Below are positions 34,668 through 43,362 of a stretch of DNA of 64,000 nucleotides, piece after piece. Numbering within the stretch: the first letter of the stretch is position 1; each line of letters opens with the position of its first letter. The notes beneath the pieces were generated by a model, which saw only the letters and a program-made list of their open reading frames with translations, was not told the origin of the DNA and made no database searches. The position numbers were made by a program, and so were the translations under genes. Source of the DNA: Texcoconibacillus texcoconensis (lineage in GTDB: Bacteria; Bacillota; Bacilli; Bacillales; Salisediminibacteriaceae). The stretch covers positions 28,303 through 92,302 of the forward strand of contig NZ_JACHHB010000015.1 of assembly GCF_014202575.1 (NCBI RefSeq), given 5' to 3'.

Positions 34668-36508
34668 TGGTGTTTCACCCGTTCCTTTTCCTCTTCTTTC
34701 TTCGCACCGTTCCAACGTTTCAGATCACCAACGAGATAACCTGTAATACGGCGGATCCGCTCAAAACGAGATTCATCATCTTCACCACAGTTAGGACAAT
34801 GATCATCTAACATCCCTTGATAACCACACTCTTTACAACGATCAACAGGATGATTGATCGACCCATAACCAATTTCAGAAGTCTTCATAAAGCGAACAAT
34901 TTGCTCAATCGCTTGTGGATTTCCCTTCGCATTTCCATCTAGTTCAATATACGTGATGTGCCCTGCGTTACATAAAGCGTGAAACGGCGCTTCGCGACGA
35001 ATTTTCTCGCTAGCTTTGATCGAAAATCCAACAGGAATGTGAAAAGAGTTCGTGTAATACGTTTTATCTGTCACACCTTGATGTACACCAAATTCATCTT
35101 GGTCCATTTTCGTAAACTTACCAGATAAACCTTCTGCAGGCGTCGCCAGCAATGTGAAGTTTACATCATGATCATCTGCTGCTTGGTCCATCTTTTCTCG
35201 CATATAACGAACAATCTCCACACCTCGCTCCCACGTCTTTTCACATTCTCCATGATGTTGGCCATACAGAGCCGTCAATGCTTCTGCTAATCCAATAAAC
35301 CCGAGACTAAGCGTCCCTTGTTTCAATACATCTTTCAAACGGTCGTTTGCCCCCAACGCCTTTCCGTATTTCCACACACCTTGACGATACAAAAATTCAA
35401 ATTGTCCTGCTTTCTGCTGACCTTGGTAATCTAGCCTTTCTAATAATTGTTTTTTACTGATTTCAATCGCACCATCCAGTAATTGAAAAAAACTTTTCTC
35501 ATCACCTTCTGCTCGTAATGCAAGACGAACAAGATTCAATGAAGAAAAAGATAAATTCCCACGACCAACAGGCGTTTCTTCTCCATGACGGTTTCCCATC
35601 ACACGCGTACGACAGCCCATATACGCGACTTCATTTTTCGGATCACCTGTTTCATATTCCTTATTAAACGTTGCGTCAAGAAAGCTGAAATTGGGAAACA
35701 GACGCTCGCTTGTCGTTTCTATCGCCAACTGAAATAAATCATAATTGGGATCACCTTCATTTGCGTTTACGCCTTCTTTCACTTTGAAAATTTGAATTGG
35801 AAAAATTGGCGTTTCTCCATTCCCGAGTCCACGTTGGGTCGCAAGTAACATTTGCCACATTAAAAGACGCCCTTCTCTTGACGTATCAGTACCATAATTA
35901 ATTGAAACAAACGGAACTTGCCCCCCACCACGGGAATGCATACTGTTCGCATTATGGATAAAAGCTTCGCACGCCTGAAATACATCACGCTCGGTTTCTT
36001 TCCACGCATACTCTTCTACTTTATCTTCGGCTACTTCAAAACGCCTCATCTTCTCGACGTTTCGAACATATGTCTTGCGAACATATGGAGCTAAGTCGTA
36101 ATCAAAGGTCGCATACGCTTGTCCACCATGTTGGGTGTTCTGATTGGCTTGCAATATGATCGAAGCTTGAGCAAGTGCTGACTGAATCGTTTGTGGCTCT
36201 CGTATAAATCCATGCCCAGTGTTAAATCCGAGCGCCAATAACGAACCAAGCGGAATTTGACAACACGTTGTTGTCCCTGTCGGATAATAATCTTTATCGT
36301 GAATGTATAGCACGTTTCCTTGAACAGCTTCTCGAACATCTGTACTCAATAGATACTCATCTGTATACCATTTACTTGCTTCTGAAGCAAATTTGTTCAT
36401 CTTCCCGAGTGGTGACTGTCCATCAACATTTGCATTTTCTTGCAGCAGTTCTCCCTCTTCAGCAATGACACCCTCAAGTTGCTTAATTAACTCCCTAGCT
36501 TGTCCCAT
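34664..36508 (-). CDS. nrdD: Anaerobic ribonucleoside-triphosphate reductase (class III)
   Basis: Glycyl-radical enzyme that makes deoxynucleotides without oxygen. 614 residues, with no N-terminal ATP-cone domain. The C-terminal zinc site is CKECG and CPNCG (near residues 558-580), followed by the radical region TGYLVGDLKRWN near 597. Because the ATP cone is missing, dATP inhibition at that site is not expected. It lies 26 nt after nrdB in the same operon, which puts aerobic and anaerobic enzymes under the same cobalamin riboswitch. Confidence 0.94.
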   Translation of the reverse strand: MGQARELIKQLEGVIAEEGELLQENANVDGQSPLGKMNKFASEASKWYTDEYLLSTDVREAVQGNVLYIHDKDYYPTGTTTCCQIPLGSLLALGFNTGHGFIREPQTIQSALAQASIILQANQNTQHGGQAYATFDYDLAPYVRKTYVRNVEKMRRFEVAEDKVEEYAWKETERDVFQACEAFIHNANSMHSRGGGQVPFVSINYGTDTSREGRLLMWQMLLATQRGLGNGETPIFPIQIFKVKEGVNANEGDPNYDLFQLAIETTSERLFPNFSFLDATFNKEYETGDPKNEVAYMGCRTRVMGNRHGEETPVGRGNLSFSSLNLVRLALRAEGDEKSFFQLLDGAIEISKKQLLERLDYQGQQKAGQFEFLYRQGVWKYGKALGANDRLKDVLKQGTLSLGFIGLAEALTALYGQHHGECEKTWERGVEIVRYMREKMDQAADDHDVNFTLLATPAEGLSGKFTKMDQDEFGVHQGVTDKTYYTNSFHIPVGFSIKASEKIRREAPFHALCNAGHITYIELDGNAKGNPQAIEQIVRFMKTSEIGYGSINHPVDRCKECGYQGMLDDHCPNCGEDDESRFERIRRITGYLVGDLKRWNGAKKEEEKERVKHQ

Positions 36509-36534
36509 CTTTTCATTGTCCCCCTCAGAATCAA

Positions 36535-37575
36535 CTATAGTTCATCAAACCCGTTATCATCGGATACTTTCGTATATTGCCTTGGTTTCTGTTCAAAAAA
36601 ATCACTTTTTCCGCTGTTTACATCTTCATACACTTTGATCCAGCGCATTGGATTTTGACGATACCCCTCAAACGGACGCGCTACCCCTAATTCATTAACC
36701 CGTTTGTTCGCCATAAATTTAATGTATGCTTCAAGGTCTTCCATATCGATCCCCTCGATGCGGTCTCCAATAATATGATGAGCCCAGTTAATCTCAAGCT
36801 CTGCCGCTCGAACGAATGTCTCTTGAACAAAACGATGATTTTCATCTGTATCGAGTTCAGGGTATTCACGCATTAACTCTTTGAAAATATTCGCAAATAA
36901 AAAGACGTGTAATTGTTCATCACGGTTAATGTAATTGATCATCGTTGATGTCGAGACCATTTTTTGATTGCGGGCCAAATTGTAGAAAAACGCGAATCCT
37001 GAATAAAAGTTAAGGCCTTCTAAAATGACATCGTAAACGATCGATTCAAGAAACGTTTGTGGCGTCGGATTCTTCACAAACTTCTCGTATCCTTCGGCAA
37101 TAAAATCATTTCGCTCACGTAAAACAGGATCATGTTTCCAATATTCAAAGATTTCATCTTGCTTAGCCTTTGTTGTGACACTAGATAATACATATGAATA
37201 ACTTTGGTTATGAACGACTTCCTGAAATGATAAAACACTCATAAGTGCAGCAAGACTAGAATCTGTAAGATAGCGTGCGACGTGCATCGAATAATCAGTT
37301 TGAATACTATCTAAAAAGGCAAGTAACCCGATAATTTTGTTATAAGCTTCTCGTTCATGTTCTGCTAGCGTCTCGTATTGCCGAACGTCACTCGTCATAT
37401 TGATTTCAAAGGGTGTCCAGAAATTCGCAAGCATATTTTTGTATAGTGGATACGCCCATGAAAAACGAACATCATCCCAATTTAAGACATTGGAACTCTC
37501 CCCTTCTATAATGCCGGTTGAGGCATTGGGTGCATTTACATCATATAATTTTCGTTCTTGCAAAGTCACGATCAA
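36535..37575 (-). CDS. nrdB: Class I ribonucleotide reductase, beta (radical) subunit
   Basis: Dimetal subunit that generates the radical used by the alpha subunit; 346 residues. Metal ligands are visible as Asp89, Glu119, His122, Glu186, Glu220 and His223, and the radical tyrosine position is Tyr126 (EVVHNQSY), so it belongs to a tyrosyl-radical subclass rather than the Mn/Fe class that lacks it. No nrdI flavodoxin gene is adjacent, which slightly disfavours the class Ib (NrdF) system. Starts 17 nt after the alpha-subunit stop. Confidence 0.92.
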   Translation of the reverse strand: MIVTLQERKLYDVNAPNASTGIIEGESSNVLNWDDVRFSWAYPLYKNMLANFWTPFEINMTSDVRQYETLAEHEREAYNKIIGLLAFLDSIQTDYSMHVARYLTDSSLAALMSVLSFQEVVHNQSYSYVLSSVTTKAKQDEIFEYWKHDPVLRERNDFIAEGYEKFVKNPTPQTFLESIVYDVILEGLNFYSGFAFFYNLARNQKMVSTSTMINYINRDEQLHVFLFANIFKELMREYPELDTDENHRFVQETFVRAAELEINWAHHIIGDRIEGIDMEDLEAYIKFMANKRVNELGVARPFEGYRQNPMRWIKVYEDVNSGKSDFFEQKPRQYTKVSDDNGFDEL

Positions 37576-37591
37576 TCATCCTTTCTACATG

Positions 37592-39778
37592 TTAGCTTGA
37601 GCAACTTTCACAGTCTTCAATTTCACTCGAAGTGGAACGCAAGTAATAGGTCGTTTTACAACCGCTTCTCCATGCATCTAAATGTAAAGCGAGCAATTCC
37701 TTCGCCTTAATCGTGTTTTCAACATACAGATTTAAACTAATCCCCTGATCAATGTGCTTTTGTCTGCGTTCGTTTTGCTTAATCGTCCAATGTTGGTCAA
37801 TAGTATGCGCTGACTTGTAGTACCAAGTTGTTGTAGCGTCTAAATCAGGGGCCGCAACAGGAATACGAAAGTTTTTCTTTTCTTCGGCATACCATTTTCT
37901 ATAAATCGGGTCGACCGATGCTGTTGAACCGGCAATCAAGGATGTTGATGCATTCGGTGCAACCGCCATTAAATACCCGTTTCTAATCCCATAGGCTTGT
38001 ACAGAATTTTTCAACGAGATCCATTTATCACTCGTGTATGATTTACGCTCAAAATAAGCACCTGTCTGCCATTCGGATCCCTTAAATAACGGATAAGCCC
38101 CTTTTTCTTTCGCTAATTCGACACTCGCTTGAATTGTGTAGTAGGCTATTTTTTCATACAGCTCATCAGTAAACTGAACGGCTTCATCCGACTCCCACAT
38201 GATTCCCGTTTTCGCAAGCAAGTGATGCCAACCAAACGTACCAAGCCCAACCGCACGATAACGCTTGTTCGTCACTGTTGCTTGTAGGACTTCAATGTTA
38301 TTAATATCAATCACATTGTCGAGCATCCGCACCTGGATGTTGACCAGTCGTTGTAAAACGCCCTCGGGAACAGCTTTTCCTAAATTTATTGAGCTTAGAT
38401 TACAGACAACATAATCACCTGGTGTTTTCGTGACAATGATTTCACCATCATCAACTACTTCTTCTTTCACTGTTGTCGGGCTCATATTTTGCATAATTTC
38501 CGTACATAAATTTGACCCGTAAATCATGCCCGCATGTTTATTTGGATTTTCACGATTGGCTGTATCACGATAAAACATGTACGGTGTTCCCGTTTCGAGT
38601 TGTGAAACCATGATCCGTTTAAATAGTTCGATTGCAGGCACTTCTTCTTTTGTTAACGATGGATGATAAACACATTTCTCATAAAAATCTCGGAATGTTC
38701 CTTCCCCTTTTTCCTCGTCATAAAAATCTTCAAGAGAAAAGCCCATCACTTCTCGAACTTCATGGGGATCAAACAAATACCAGTTTTCGCGAGCTTCAAC
38801 TTTTTCCATAAAAAGGTCAGGTAAACATACACCTGTAAAAATATCGTGCGTTCTCTTCCGTTCATCTCCATTGTTTAGCTTCGCATCAAGAAACGAGAAA
38901 ATATCTCGATGCCAAACATCCAAGTAAACGGCAATCGCCCCTTGCCTTTGCCCTAACTGATCGACACTAACGGCTGTATTGTTCAATTGCTTCATCCAAG
39001 GAAGAACACCAGAGGATGTCCCCTTATATCCTTGAATCGAAGATCCATGCGAGCGAATTTTCCCGAGATAAATCCCGATTCCACCACCACTTTTGCTAAG
39101 CGTTGCTGCATCTGTCGTACTATCAAAAATCCCACGAAGACTATCATCTATCGTATCGATAAAACAACTAGATAATTGTCCTGTTGCCTTTCCTGCATTT
39201 GTAAGCGTCGGTGTCGCTACCGTCATATACAAATTGGCTAGCGCCCAATACGCTTCCTTCACAAGACTTAATCGTTTTTCTGGCTGTTCATCTTGCATTA
39301 ACGTCATCGCAATCACAAGCCACCGTTCTTGTGGAAGCTCAACGACACTGCCGTCATAAGATTTCGCTAAATAACGGTCTATCAATGTATGTAAGCCAAT
39401 ATATGTGAATAATAAATCATTCTCTTGATCAATAAGGCTTCCTATCTCTTCACGTTCAGCACGATTATACTTGTCGAGTAGCGCTTGATCATAAATCCCT
39501 TCAGCAACGCGCTTTTCAATATGATGAGAAAAATGCCGATACACTTCTTGGACGTCTGTTTGACGGTTTTGTGCTACCGTTTCGTATAGCTCATATAATC
39601 GATAAGCTGCTGCGACATACGTCCAATCTGGCTCTTCACTCGAGACGTTTTCTAGGGCAGTCAAAACTTTTTGCTTCCCTTCTTTATCTTCCTGCTTGTC
39701 CTGCCACTCTGCTATCGGCAAATGAGGAAAGCGCTCGGGTAAACCGTTTACTACTGATTGTTGCATGAATATTTTCAT
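37592..39778 (-). CDS. nrdA: Class I ribonucleotide reductase, alpha (catalytic) subunit
   Basis: Reduces ribonucleotides with O2-dependent radical chemistry; 728 residues. Catalytic cysteines are in LSSCFIDT and VVCNLSSINL, the radical cysteine with its Asn/Glu partners is in NLCTEIMQN, and the C-terminal radical-transfer pair YY (TTYYLRS) and redox tail CESCSS are complete. There is a recognisable but short N-terminal region, so an ATP cone is probably reduced or absent. AAAGGAGG lies 9 nt before the ATG. First gene of the operon; the leader carries a cobalamin riboswitch and a terminator. Confidence 0.94.
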   Translation of the reverse strand: MKIFMQQSVVNGLPERFPHLPIAEWQDKQEDKEGKQKVLTALENVSSEEPDWTYVAAAYRLYELYETVAQNRQTDVQEVYRHFSHHIEKRVAEGIYDQALLDKYNRAEREEIGSLIDQENDLLFTYIGLHTLIDRYLAKSYDGSVVELPQERWLVIAMTLMQDEQPEKRLSLVKEAYWALANLYMTVATPTLTNAGKATGQLSSCFIDTIDDSLRGIFDSTTDAATLSKSGGGIGIYLGKIRSHGSSIQGYKGTSSGVLPWMKQLNNTAVSVDQLGQRQGAIAVYLDVWHRDIFSFLDAKLNNGDERKRTHDIFTGVCLPDLFMEKVEARENWYLFDPHEVREVMGFSLEDFYDEEKGEGTFRDFYEKCVYHPSLTKEEVPAIELFKRIMVSQLETGTPYMFYRDTANRENPNKHAGMIYGSNLCTEIMQNMSPTTVKEEVVDDGEIIVTKTPGDYVVCNLSSINLGKAVPEGVLQRLVNIQVRMLDNVIDINNIEVLQATVTNKRYRAVGLGTFGWHHLLAKTGIMWESDEAVQFTDELYEKIAYYTIQASVELAKEKGAYPLFKGSEWQTGAYFERKSYTSDKWISLKNSVQAYGIRNGYLMAVAPNASTSLIAGSTASVDPIYRKWYAEEKKNFRIPVAAPDLDATTTWYYKSAHTIDQHWTIKQNERRQKHIDQGISLNLYVENTIKAKELLALHLDAWRSGCKTTYYLRSTSSEIEDCESCSS

Positions 39779-39823
39779 CGTTATGAACCTCCTTTGTTTT
39801 TCGTTTCAAAAGTGGATCGAGAC

Positions 39824-39857
39824 ACAAAAAAACCCCTTCCCTTCAAGGAAAGAGGTT
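39824..39857 (-). terminator. Riboswitch-controlled terminator before nrdA
   Basis: Minus-strand AACCTCTTTCCTT pairs with AAGGGAAGGGGTT and continues into TTTTTTT. It lies between the cobalamin aptamer and nrdA, consistent with an OFF switch. Confidence 0.88.
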
Positions 39858-39971
39858 CAACGACACGACGATATGTATAGAAAAAACACACCTAGTAAAG
39901 GGTGGTTACAACATGTACATAAGTACCCGCCTGTCGTTTCACCGTCTCGCACCCCGAAGACTTTGAAACTT

Positions 39972-40147
39972 CTACAACAGGCAGGTCTCCTGACTCATGC
40001 TTCCTCCTACTCTGAAGCCTTCCCGTACAAACACCCCTTTGAGTGATTTATACAGTGGCGTAACTCATTTCGTCTGCACTTACAGTTGCGGGGGCAGTTT
40101 CGGACTTTCACCGAATTCCCTTTTAAGTCTAAACAACACCTTTGTAG
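39972..40147 (-). ncRNA. Cobalamin (B12) riboswitch
   Basis: Minus-strand landmarks of the family occur in order: P1 CTACAA/TTGTAG, GGGAATTCGGTGAAAGTCCG, CTGCCCCCGCAACTGTAA, the B12-box GCCACTG, GGGAAGGC and GAGTCAGGAGACCTGCC. About 176 nt. Binding of adenosyl- or methylcobalamin is expected to favour the downstream terminator and lower nrdABDG expression when a B12-dependent class II reductase can act. Confidence 0.95.
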
Positions 40148-40154
40148 CAGTTTT

Positions 40155-40200
40155 ATACCATATATTGATTTTAATTTTATCAAAACACAATATTTTGTTG
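40155..40200 (-). promoter_or_regulatory. Pair of NrdR-box-like sites
   Basis: Plus-strand ATACCATATATTGATT (40155-40170) and ACACAATATTTTGTTG (40185-40200) each fit the NrdR-box pattern aCaCwATATaTwGtgt at about 12-13 of 16 positions and start 30 bp apart, near the three-helical-turn spacing usual for tandem NrdR boxes. They lie just upstream of the riboswitch, where the nrd promoter must be. Confidence 0.6.
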
Positions 40201-40306
40201 ATTCATAGTCTACTAAACGAGAAAAGAATTTGCAAGCAATCATTTTTTCTTATGATTTACTTCTCCCCTTTCTATTCTAGTTAATTGCTGTCATGATCAA
40301 CGCTAC

Positions 40307-40335
40307 TTGACATTTGGAAATAACTCAAATAGAAT
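40307..40335 (+). promoter_or_regulatory. Promoter of the tetR-exporter operon
   Basis: TTGACA (40307-40312), 17-nt spacer, TAGAAT (40330-40335). The first operator palindrome begins about 6 nt after the expected transcription start. Confidence 0.8.
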
Positions 40336-40347
40336 AAATTCTACAAA

Positions 40348-40365
40348 AACTAACGACCGTTAGTT
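40348..40365 (+). promoter_or_regulatory. TetR-type operator 1
   Basis: AACTAACG-AC-CGTTAGTT, perfect 8-bp arms with a 2-bp centre, identical to operator 2 downstream. Confidence 0.85.
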
Positions 40366-40408
40366 AGCTCGTCCATACTAATTAGGAGAGGGAATTTTTT
40401 TGCATACA

Positions 40409-40426
40409 AACTAACGACCGTTAGTT
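40409..40426 (+). promoter_or_regulatory. TetR-type operator 2
   Basis: Exact second copy of AACTAACG-AC-CGTTAGTT, 61 bp from the first and 27 bp before the repressor start codon. Two identical sites suggest cooperative binding or looping. Confidence 0.85.
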
Positions 40427-40452
40427 TTCACTTAGCTATGGAGGTTGAAAAT

Positions 40453-41037
40453 ATGAAACAAACAGAGATTAAACAAGTTGCCATCCGTCTATTTTCCGAA
40501 CATGGATATGAAAAAACAAGCCTTTCTGATATCGCTAATGAAGTTGGTATAAAAAAGCCATCTTTATATAATCATTTTCCAAGCAAAGAGGCCCTTTTTT
40601 TAAATATTGTAGATGACGTTTACGATGGTTTTATCAATCATTTAAAAAAAGCGATCTCATCATCTGATCGCATCTCTAACGAACAAAAGCTGAAAGCTGC
40701 GTTAACAAGTACATGTTCATTCATGTCCGAACACCATCTAGGAAAAATGTACATGAGAATGATGCTTTTCCCTCCCTCACATTTAAAAGAACTAGCTCAT
40801 GAACGCTTTCTCGAGTGTGAGAAAAAAATGAATGAATTGTTTGCCCCCGTCTTCGAAAATGCCATTCAAAAACAAGAAATCGTGAATATGGATATTCAGA
40901 CTTGTATCGATGGATTTTATTGTTTAATTGACGGGCTATCAGCTCATATGTTTTATTACGACCAGTCTGCAATCGACCGAAAAATTGAAGCCGTCTGGTC
41001 CGTTTATTGGGTTGGTTTATCAAAAAAAAGTAGGTGA
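40453..41037 (+). CDS. TetR/AcrR family transcriptional repressor
   Basis: About 194 residues: an N-terminal helix-turn-helix (TSLSDIANEVGIKKPSLYNHF, helix 3 around residues 29-42) and an all-helical ligand-binding domain with an MxMxxMMLFP stretch. The start is ATG 40453, since GGAGG lies 8 nt upstream; the ATG at 40438 is part of that region. It almost certainly represses its own operon through the two identical palindromes upstream, and a compound exported by the next gene may be its inducer; both points are inference from position. Confidence 0.92.
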   Translation: MKQTEIKQVAIRLFSEHGYEKTSLSDIANEVGIKKPSLYNHFPSKEALFLNIVDDVYDGFINHLKKAISSSDRISNEQKLKAALTSTCSFMSEHHLGKMYMRMMLFPPSHLKELAHERFLECEKKMNELFAPVFENAIQKQEIVNMDIQTCIDGFYCLIDGLSAHMFYYDQSAIDRKIEAVWSVYWVGLSKKSR

Positions 41038-41043
41038 TACATC

Positions 41044-41574
41044 ATGGTAGAAGCACTTTGGCTCTATATCACGGTGTTTGTCATGGCCGCCACGCCATGG
41101 CTAGAAATACTATTTGTCATTCCGATCGGTATTGGCTTAGGCTTACATCCAATTGGTGTTGCCATTGTCTCGTTAATAGGGAACCTCTTGCCTTTATTTT
41201 TAATTGTATATTTTATCAATAAAATATTAAACAGCCGTATGTATCAACGGTGGATGACAAAAAGGAAACAAAAAAAAGCAGCGAAGCGAACTGTTCAGTC
41301 TAGCGTAGACGGTGGAGAAGCTGTCGTTCAAAATCAATCGACAGCACGAGGAGATAAGGCAAAAGCAATTTTTGAAAAATACGGTTTACCCGGCTTAGCA
41401 ATCAGCGGACCCGCCATCACAGGCATTCACTTAGCTGCGATCATCGCCCTTTCGTTAAAAGCAAATCGATCAGCCGTCATTTTCTGGATGACAGGTAGCT
41501 TAACACTTTGGACGGTTATTTTGACATATGCATCTTATCACGGTATTGATTGGATGACAGATTGGCTACAGTAA
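41044..41574 (+). CDS. Small multidrug export protein (PF06695 type)
   Basis: A 176-residue membrane protein with two hydrophobic pairs (about 4-35 and 38-60; 112-140 and 145-170) separated by a basic, Gln/Ser-rich cytosolic loop, which is the usual form of the COG2426 small multidrug export family. The conserved ATPWLEILFVIPIGI and AITGIHLAAIIAL stretches are present. Starts 6 nt after the tetR stop, so it is co-transcribed and probably the regulated efflux function. Confidence 0.82.
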   Translation: MVEALWLYITVFVMAATPWLEILFVIPIGIGLGLHPIGVAIVSLIGNLLPLFLIVYFINKILNSRMYQRWMTKRKQKKAAKRTVQSSVDGGEAVVQNQSTARGDKAKAIFEKYGLPGLAISGPAITGIHLAAIIALSLKANRSAVIFWMTGSLTLWTVILTYASYHGIDWMTDWLQ

Positions 41575-41632
41575 CATATCACCATTGACGAATCCGGTAT
41601 ATACAAGAAAGAACCAGTATATACAAATTTTT

Positions 41633-41672
41633 CTTTTCATCCCTATTCAGGGATGAAAAGTTTTGATTTTTT
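41633..41672 (+). terminator. Terminator of the tetR-exporter operon
   Basis: CTTTTCATCCCT pairs with GGGATGAAAAG across ATTCA, followed by TTTTGATTTTTTT. The T-run ends at the stop of the convergent DoxX gene. Confidence 0.88.
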
Positions 41673-42076
41673 TAGCCACTCTTCACTTTTCGTGAGAAGA
41701 AACCAGTAACTGATATCAAGGAAAAGTTTTTACTCCCATTTAAAAATAGGTAAACAGTCATCGCAAGTAAAGCAAGGTCAAATTCGAATCCCCCGATAAA
41801 TCCAGCCTCAAGTTTCACGATAAAAATCGCTCCAACCATTAATAGTGCAAACAAAGCAGCCATAACTCTCGTTGCTACCCCAATAAGTAAAGCAAAACCA
41901 CCGATTAACTCTAAAATAGCCACACCATACGCCAAACCTTCAGGTAAACCCAGTTCCGAAAACCGCTCCGTTACTTGCGGAAATCCTCCCAAAAACTTAT
42001 CTAATCCATGAACAAAGAAGATTAACCCTACAACCAATCGTAAAATTAGCGCACCCAGTTGTTCATAAAAGGACAT
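41672..42076 (-). CDS. DoxX family membrane protein
   Basis: A 134-residue protein with four hydrophobic helices; the DoxX signature GLIFFVHGLDKFLGGF lies near residues 17-32 and AILELIGGFALLIGV follows near 57. The family includes membrane parts of quinone- or thiol-linked oxidoreductase systems (for example CatD), but this copy has no partner gene. The start is ATG 42076, with GGGGGTTGAG 6-8 nt upstream. Confidence 0.85.
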   Translation of the reverse strand: MSFYEQLGALILRLVVGLIFFVHGLDKFLGGFPQVTERFSELGLPEGLAYGVAILELIGGFALLIGVATRVMAALFALLMVGAIFIVKLEAGFIGGFEFDLALLAMTVYLFLNGSKNFSLISVTGFFSRKVKSG

Positions 42077-42288
42077 ACACTCAACCCCCATTTAAGACTG
42101 TTTTCTACTTCTTAAGAAATTTACGTTAAGAAAAGTCCTAGTACAAGTTTATAGTTGTACCGATGATATATGATCATTTCGTGATGAATGAGTGATAATG
42201 TTATAGTTAGAGAAGCGCTATTAGTATCCGCTTATAATGAAATGAAACGCTTAGGTATATAATGAAAATACAAAGGAGGGGTGTTAAC

Positions 42289-42633
42289 ATGGGCAAAGAT
42301 GACTCCGGTCGTCGAAATCCTCACGACTCAACTTCTAAAGAAGATCGTCATGATATCCAACGATTAGAAAAGATCGTTGAACGATTAGAAGAAACGACGA
42401 CGAAATCACATTTACGTGACATTACGATGCACTTTTCTAGCAAACGAGAAGTCATTAGGATAAACCTCATTGCTGGAGTTGCCCGTGGTGTTGGTTTAAC
42501 AGTTGGAACTGCCATTTTTTTAGCTTTATTATTTTTTATCATCAGTCAATCGCTTTCATTACCAATCATTGGTGAGTACATAGCTGATTTTTTAGATTTA
42601 ATTGAAGCATATCGAGAAGGACCACAATATTAA
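42289..42633 (+). CDS. DUF5665 domain membrane protein
   Basis: A 114-residue protein: a hydrophilic, charged N-terminal half (coiled-coil-like EKIVERLEETTTKSH), one long hydrophobic helix (about 69-91, VGLTVGTAIFLALLFFI) and the C-terminal LPIIGEYIADFLDLIEAY amphipathic helix. This matches the uncharacterised DUF5665 family of Bacillota. AAAGGAGGGG lies 7 nt before the ATG at 42289, which fixes the start. Monocistronic. Confidence 0.78.
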   Translation: MGKDDSGRRNPHDSTSKEDRHDIQRLEKIVERLEETTTKSHLRDITMHFSSKREVIRINLIAGVARGVGLTVGTAIFLALLFFIISQSLSLPIIGEYIADFLDLIEAYREGPQY

Positions 42634-42666
42634 GCCCAGGCGGTGGAGGGAAACAAAAAACGTATA

Positions 42667-42712
42667 CAAAAAAGCAGGGAAATGAAGTCAATGACCTCTC
42701 ATTCCCTGCCTT
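42667..42712. terminator. Bidirectional terminator
   Basis: GCAGGGAAATGA pairs with TCATTCCCTGC; on the minus strand TTTTTT follows. Serves the VOC gene and possibly the DUF5665 gene. Confidence 0.8.
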
Positions 42713-42727
42713 TACCTGTATTCATTT

Positions 42728-43129
42728 TCATTCTTGATTTTCTAGCGGCTCAAATATTTCGATAAGCGTTCCTTCTGGGTCACGAAAATGAGCGAAGCGA
42801 ATCCCCCATGCTGGGCGATCCATTGGTTCTGTTGCAAACTCAACTTCTTGAGCTAACAACTTTTCGTACCATTGATCGACAGAGTCAACTTTAAAAATTA
42901 ATGTTGCTTTATCCATCGTTTCGGCATCAAGCGGTAATTCACTCGTTCCGACGACTTCTGCCATCAGTTTTCGATCGAATATCGTAAGTGTCGAATTACC
43001 TCCTGCTTGAAAATCAGCATACAGACCGTGTTCATCTCCCCAGCGAACAGAAAAGCCTAAAATATCACTGTAAAAGCGAAAACATTCGCGAAATTTATTA
43101 ACTAATAAGCGTGTATGTGTCAGTTCCAT
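42728..43129 (-). CDS. VOC superfamily (glyoxalase/bleomycin-resistance-like) protein
   Basis: A 133-residue protein with two beta-alpha-beta-beta-beta modules. Candidate metal ligands are His5 (LTHTRL) and the Glu of GTLIEIFEP near the C-terminus; the RFAHFRDPEGTLIEI signature is typical. Members are isomerases, dioxygenases or drug-binding proteins; the substrate is unknown. The start is ATG 43129, with AGGTGG 5 nt upstream. Confidence 0.85.
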   Translation of the reverse strand: MELTHTRLLVNKFRECFRFYSDILGFSVRWGDEHGLYADFQAGGNSTLTIFDRKLMAEVVGTSELPLDAETMDKATLIFKVDSVDQWYEKLLAQEVEFATEPMDRPAWGIRFAHFRDPEGTLIEIFEPLENQE

Positions 43130-43362
43130 GTTTACCACCTTTAATATGACTAATTCCTTTATATGCTTCTTCCATTTTAAGTCTATTATTCTTTCTTCTC
43201 AAGTCTTAAACTTATCTTTTCCTAAGAAAAAATCATATCATCCTTTTTTCATTGTATCGATCGTTTACATAACTTGTCCATTCATTCATAAAACGATATG
43301 ATACGAAATGAATTTAATATCTCTTGCGTAGATCAGAAAGACACGTGAAAGGAAGTCTCTTT

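Noticed and set aside
34243..34746. 167-codon plus-strand frame opposite nrdG/nrdD
   Set aside because: Antisense to two clear genes and lacking a ribosome binding site.
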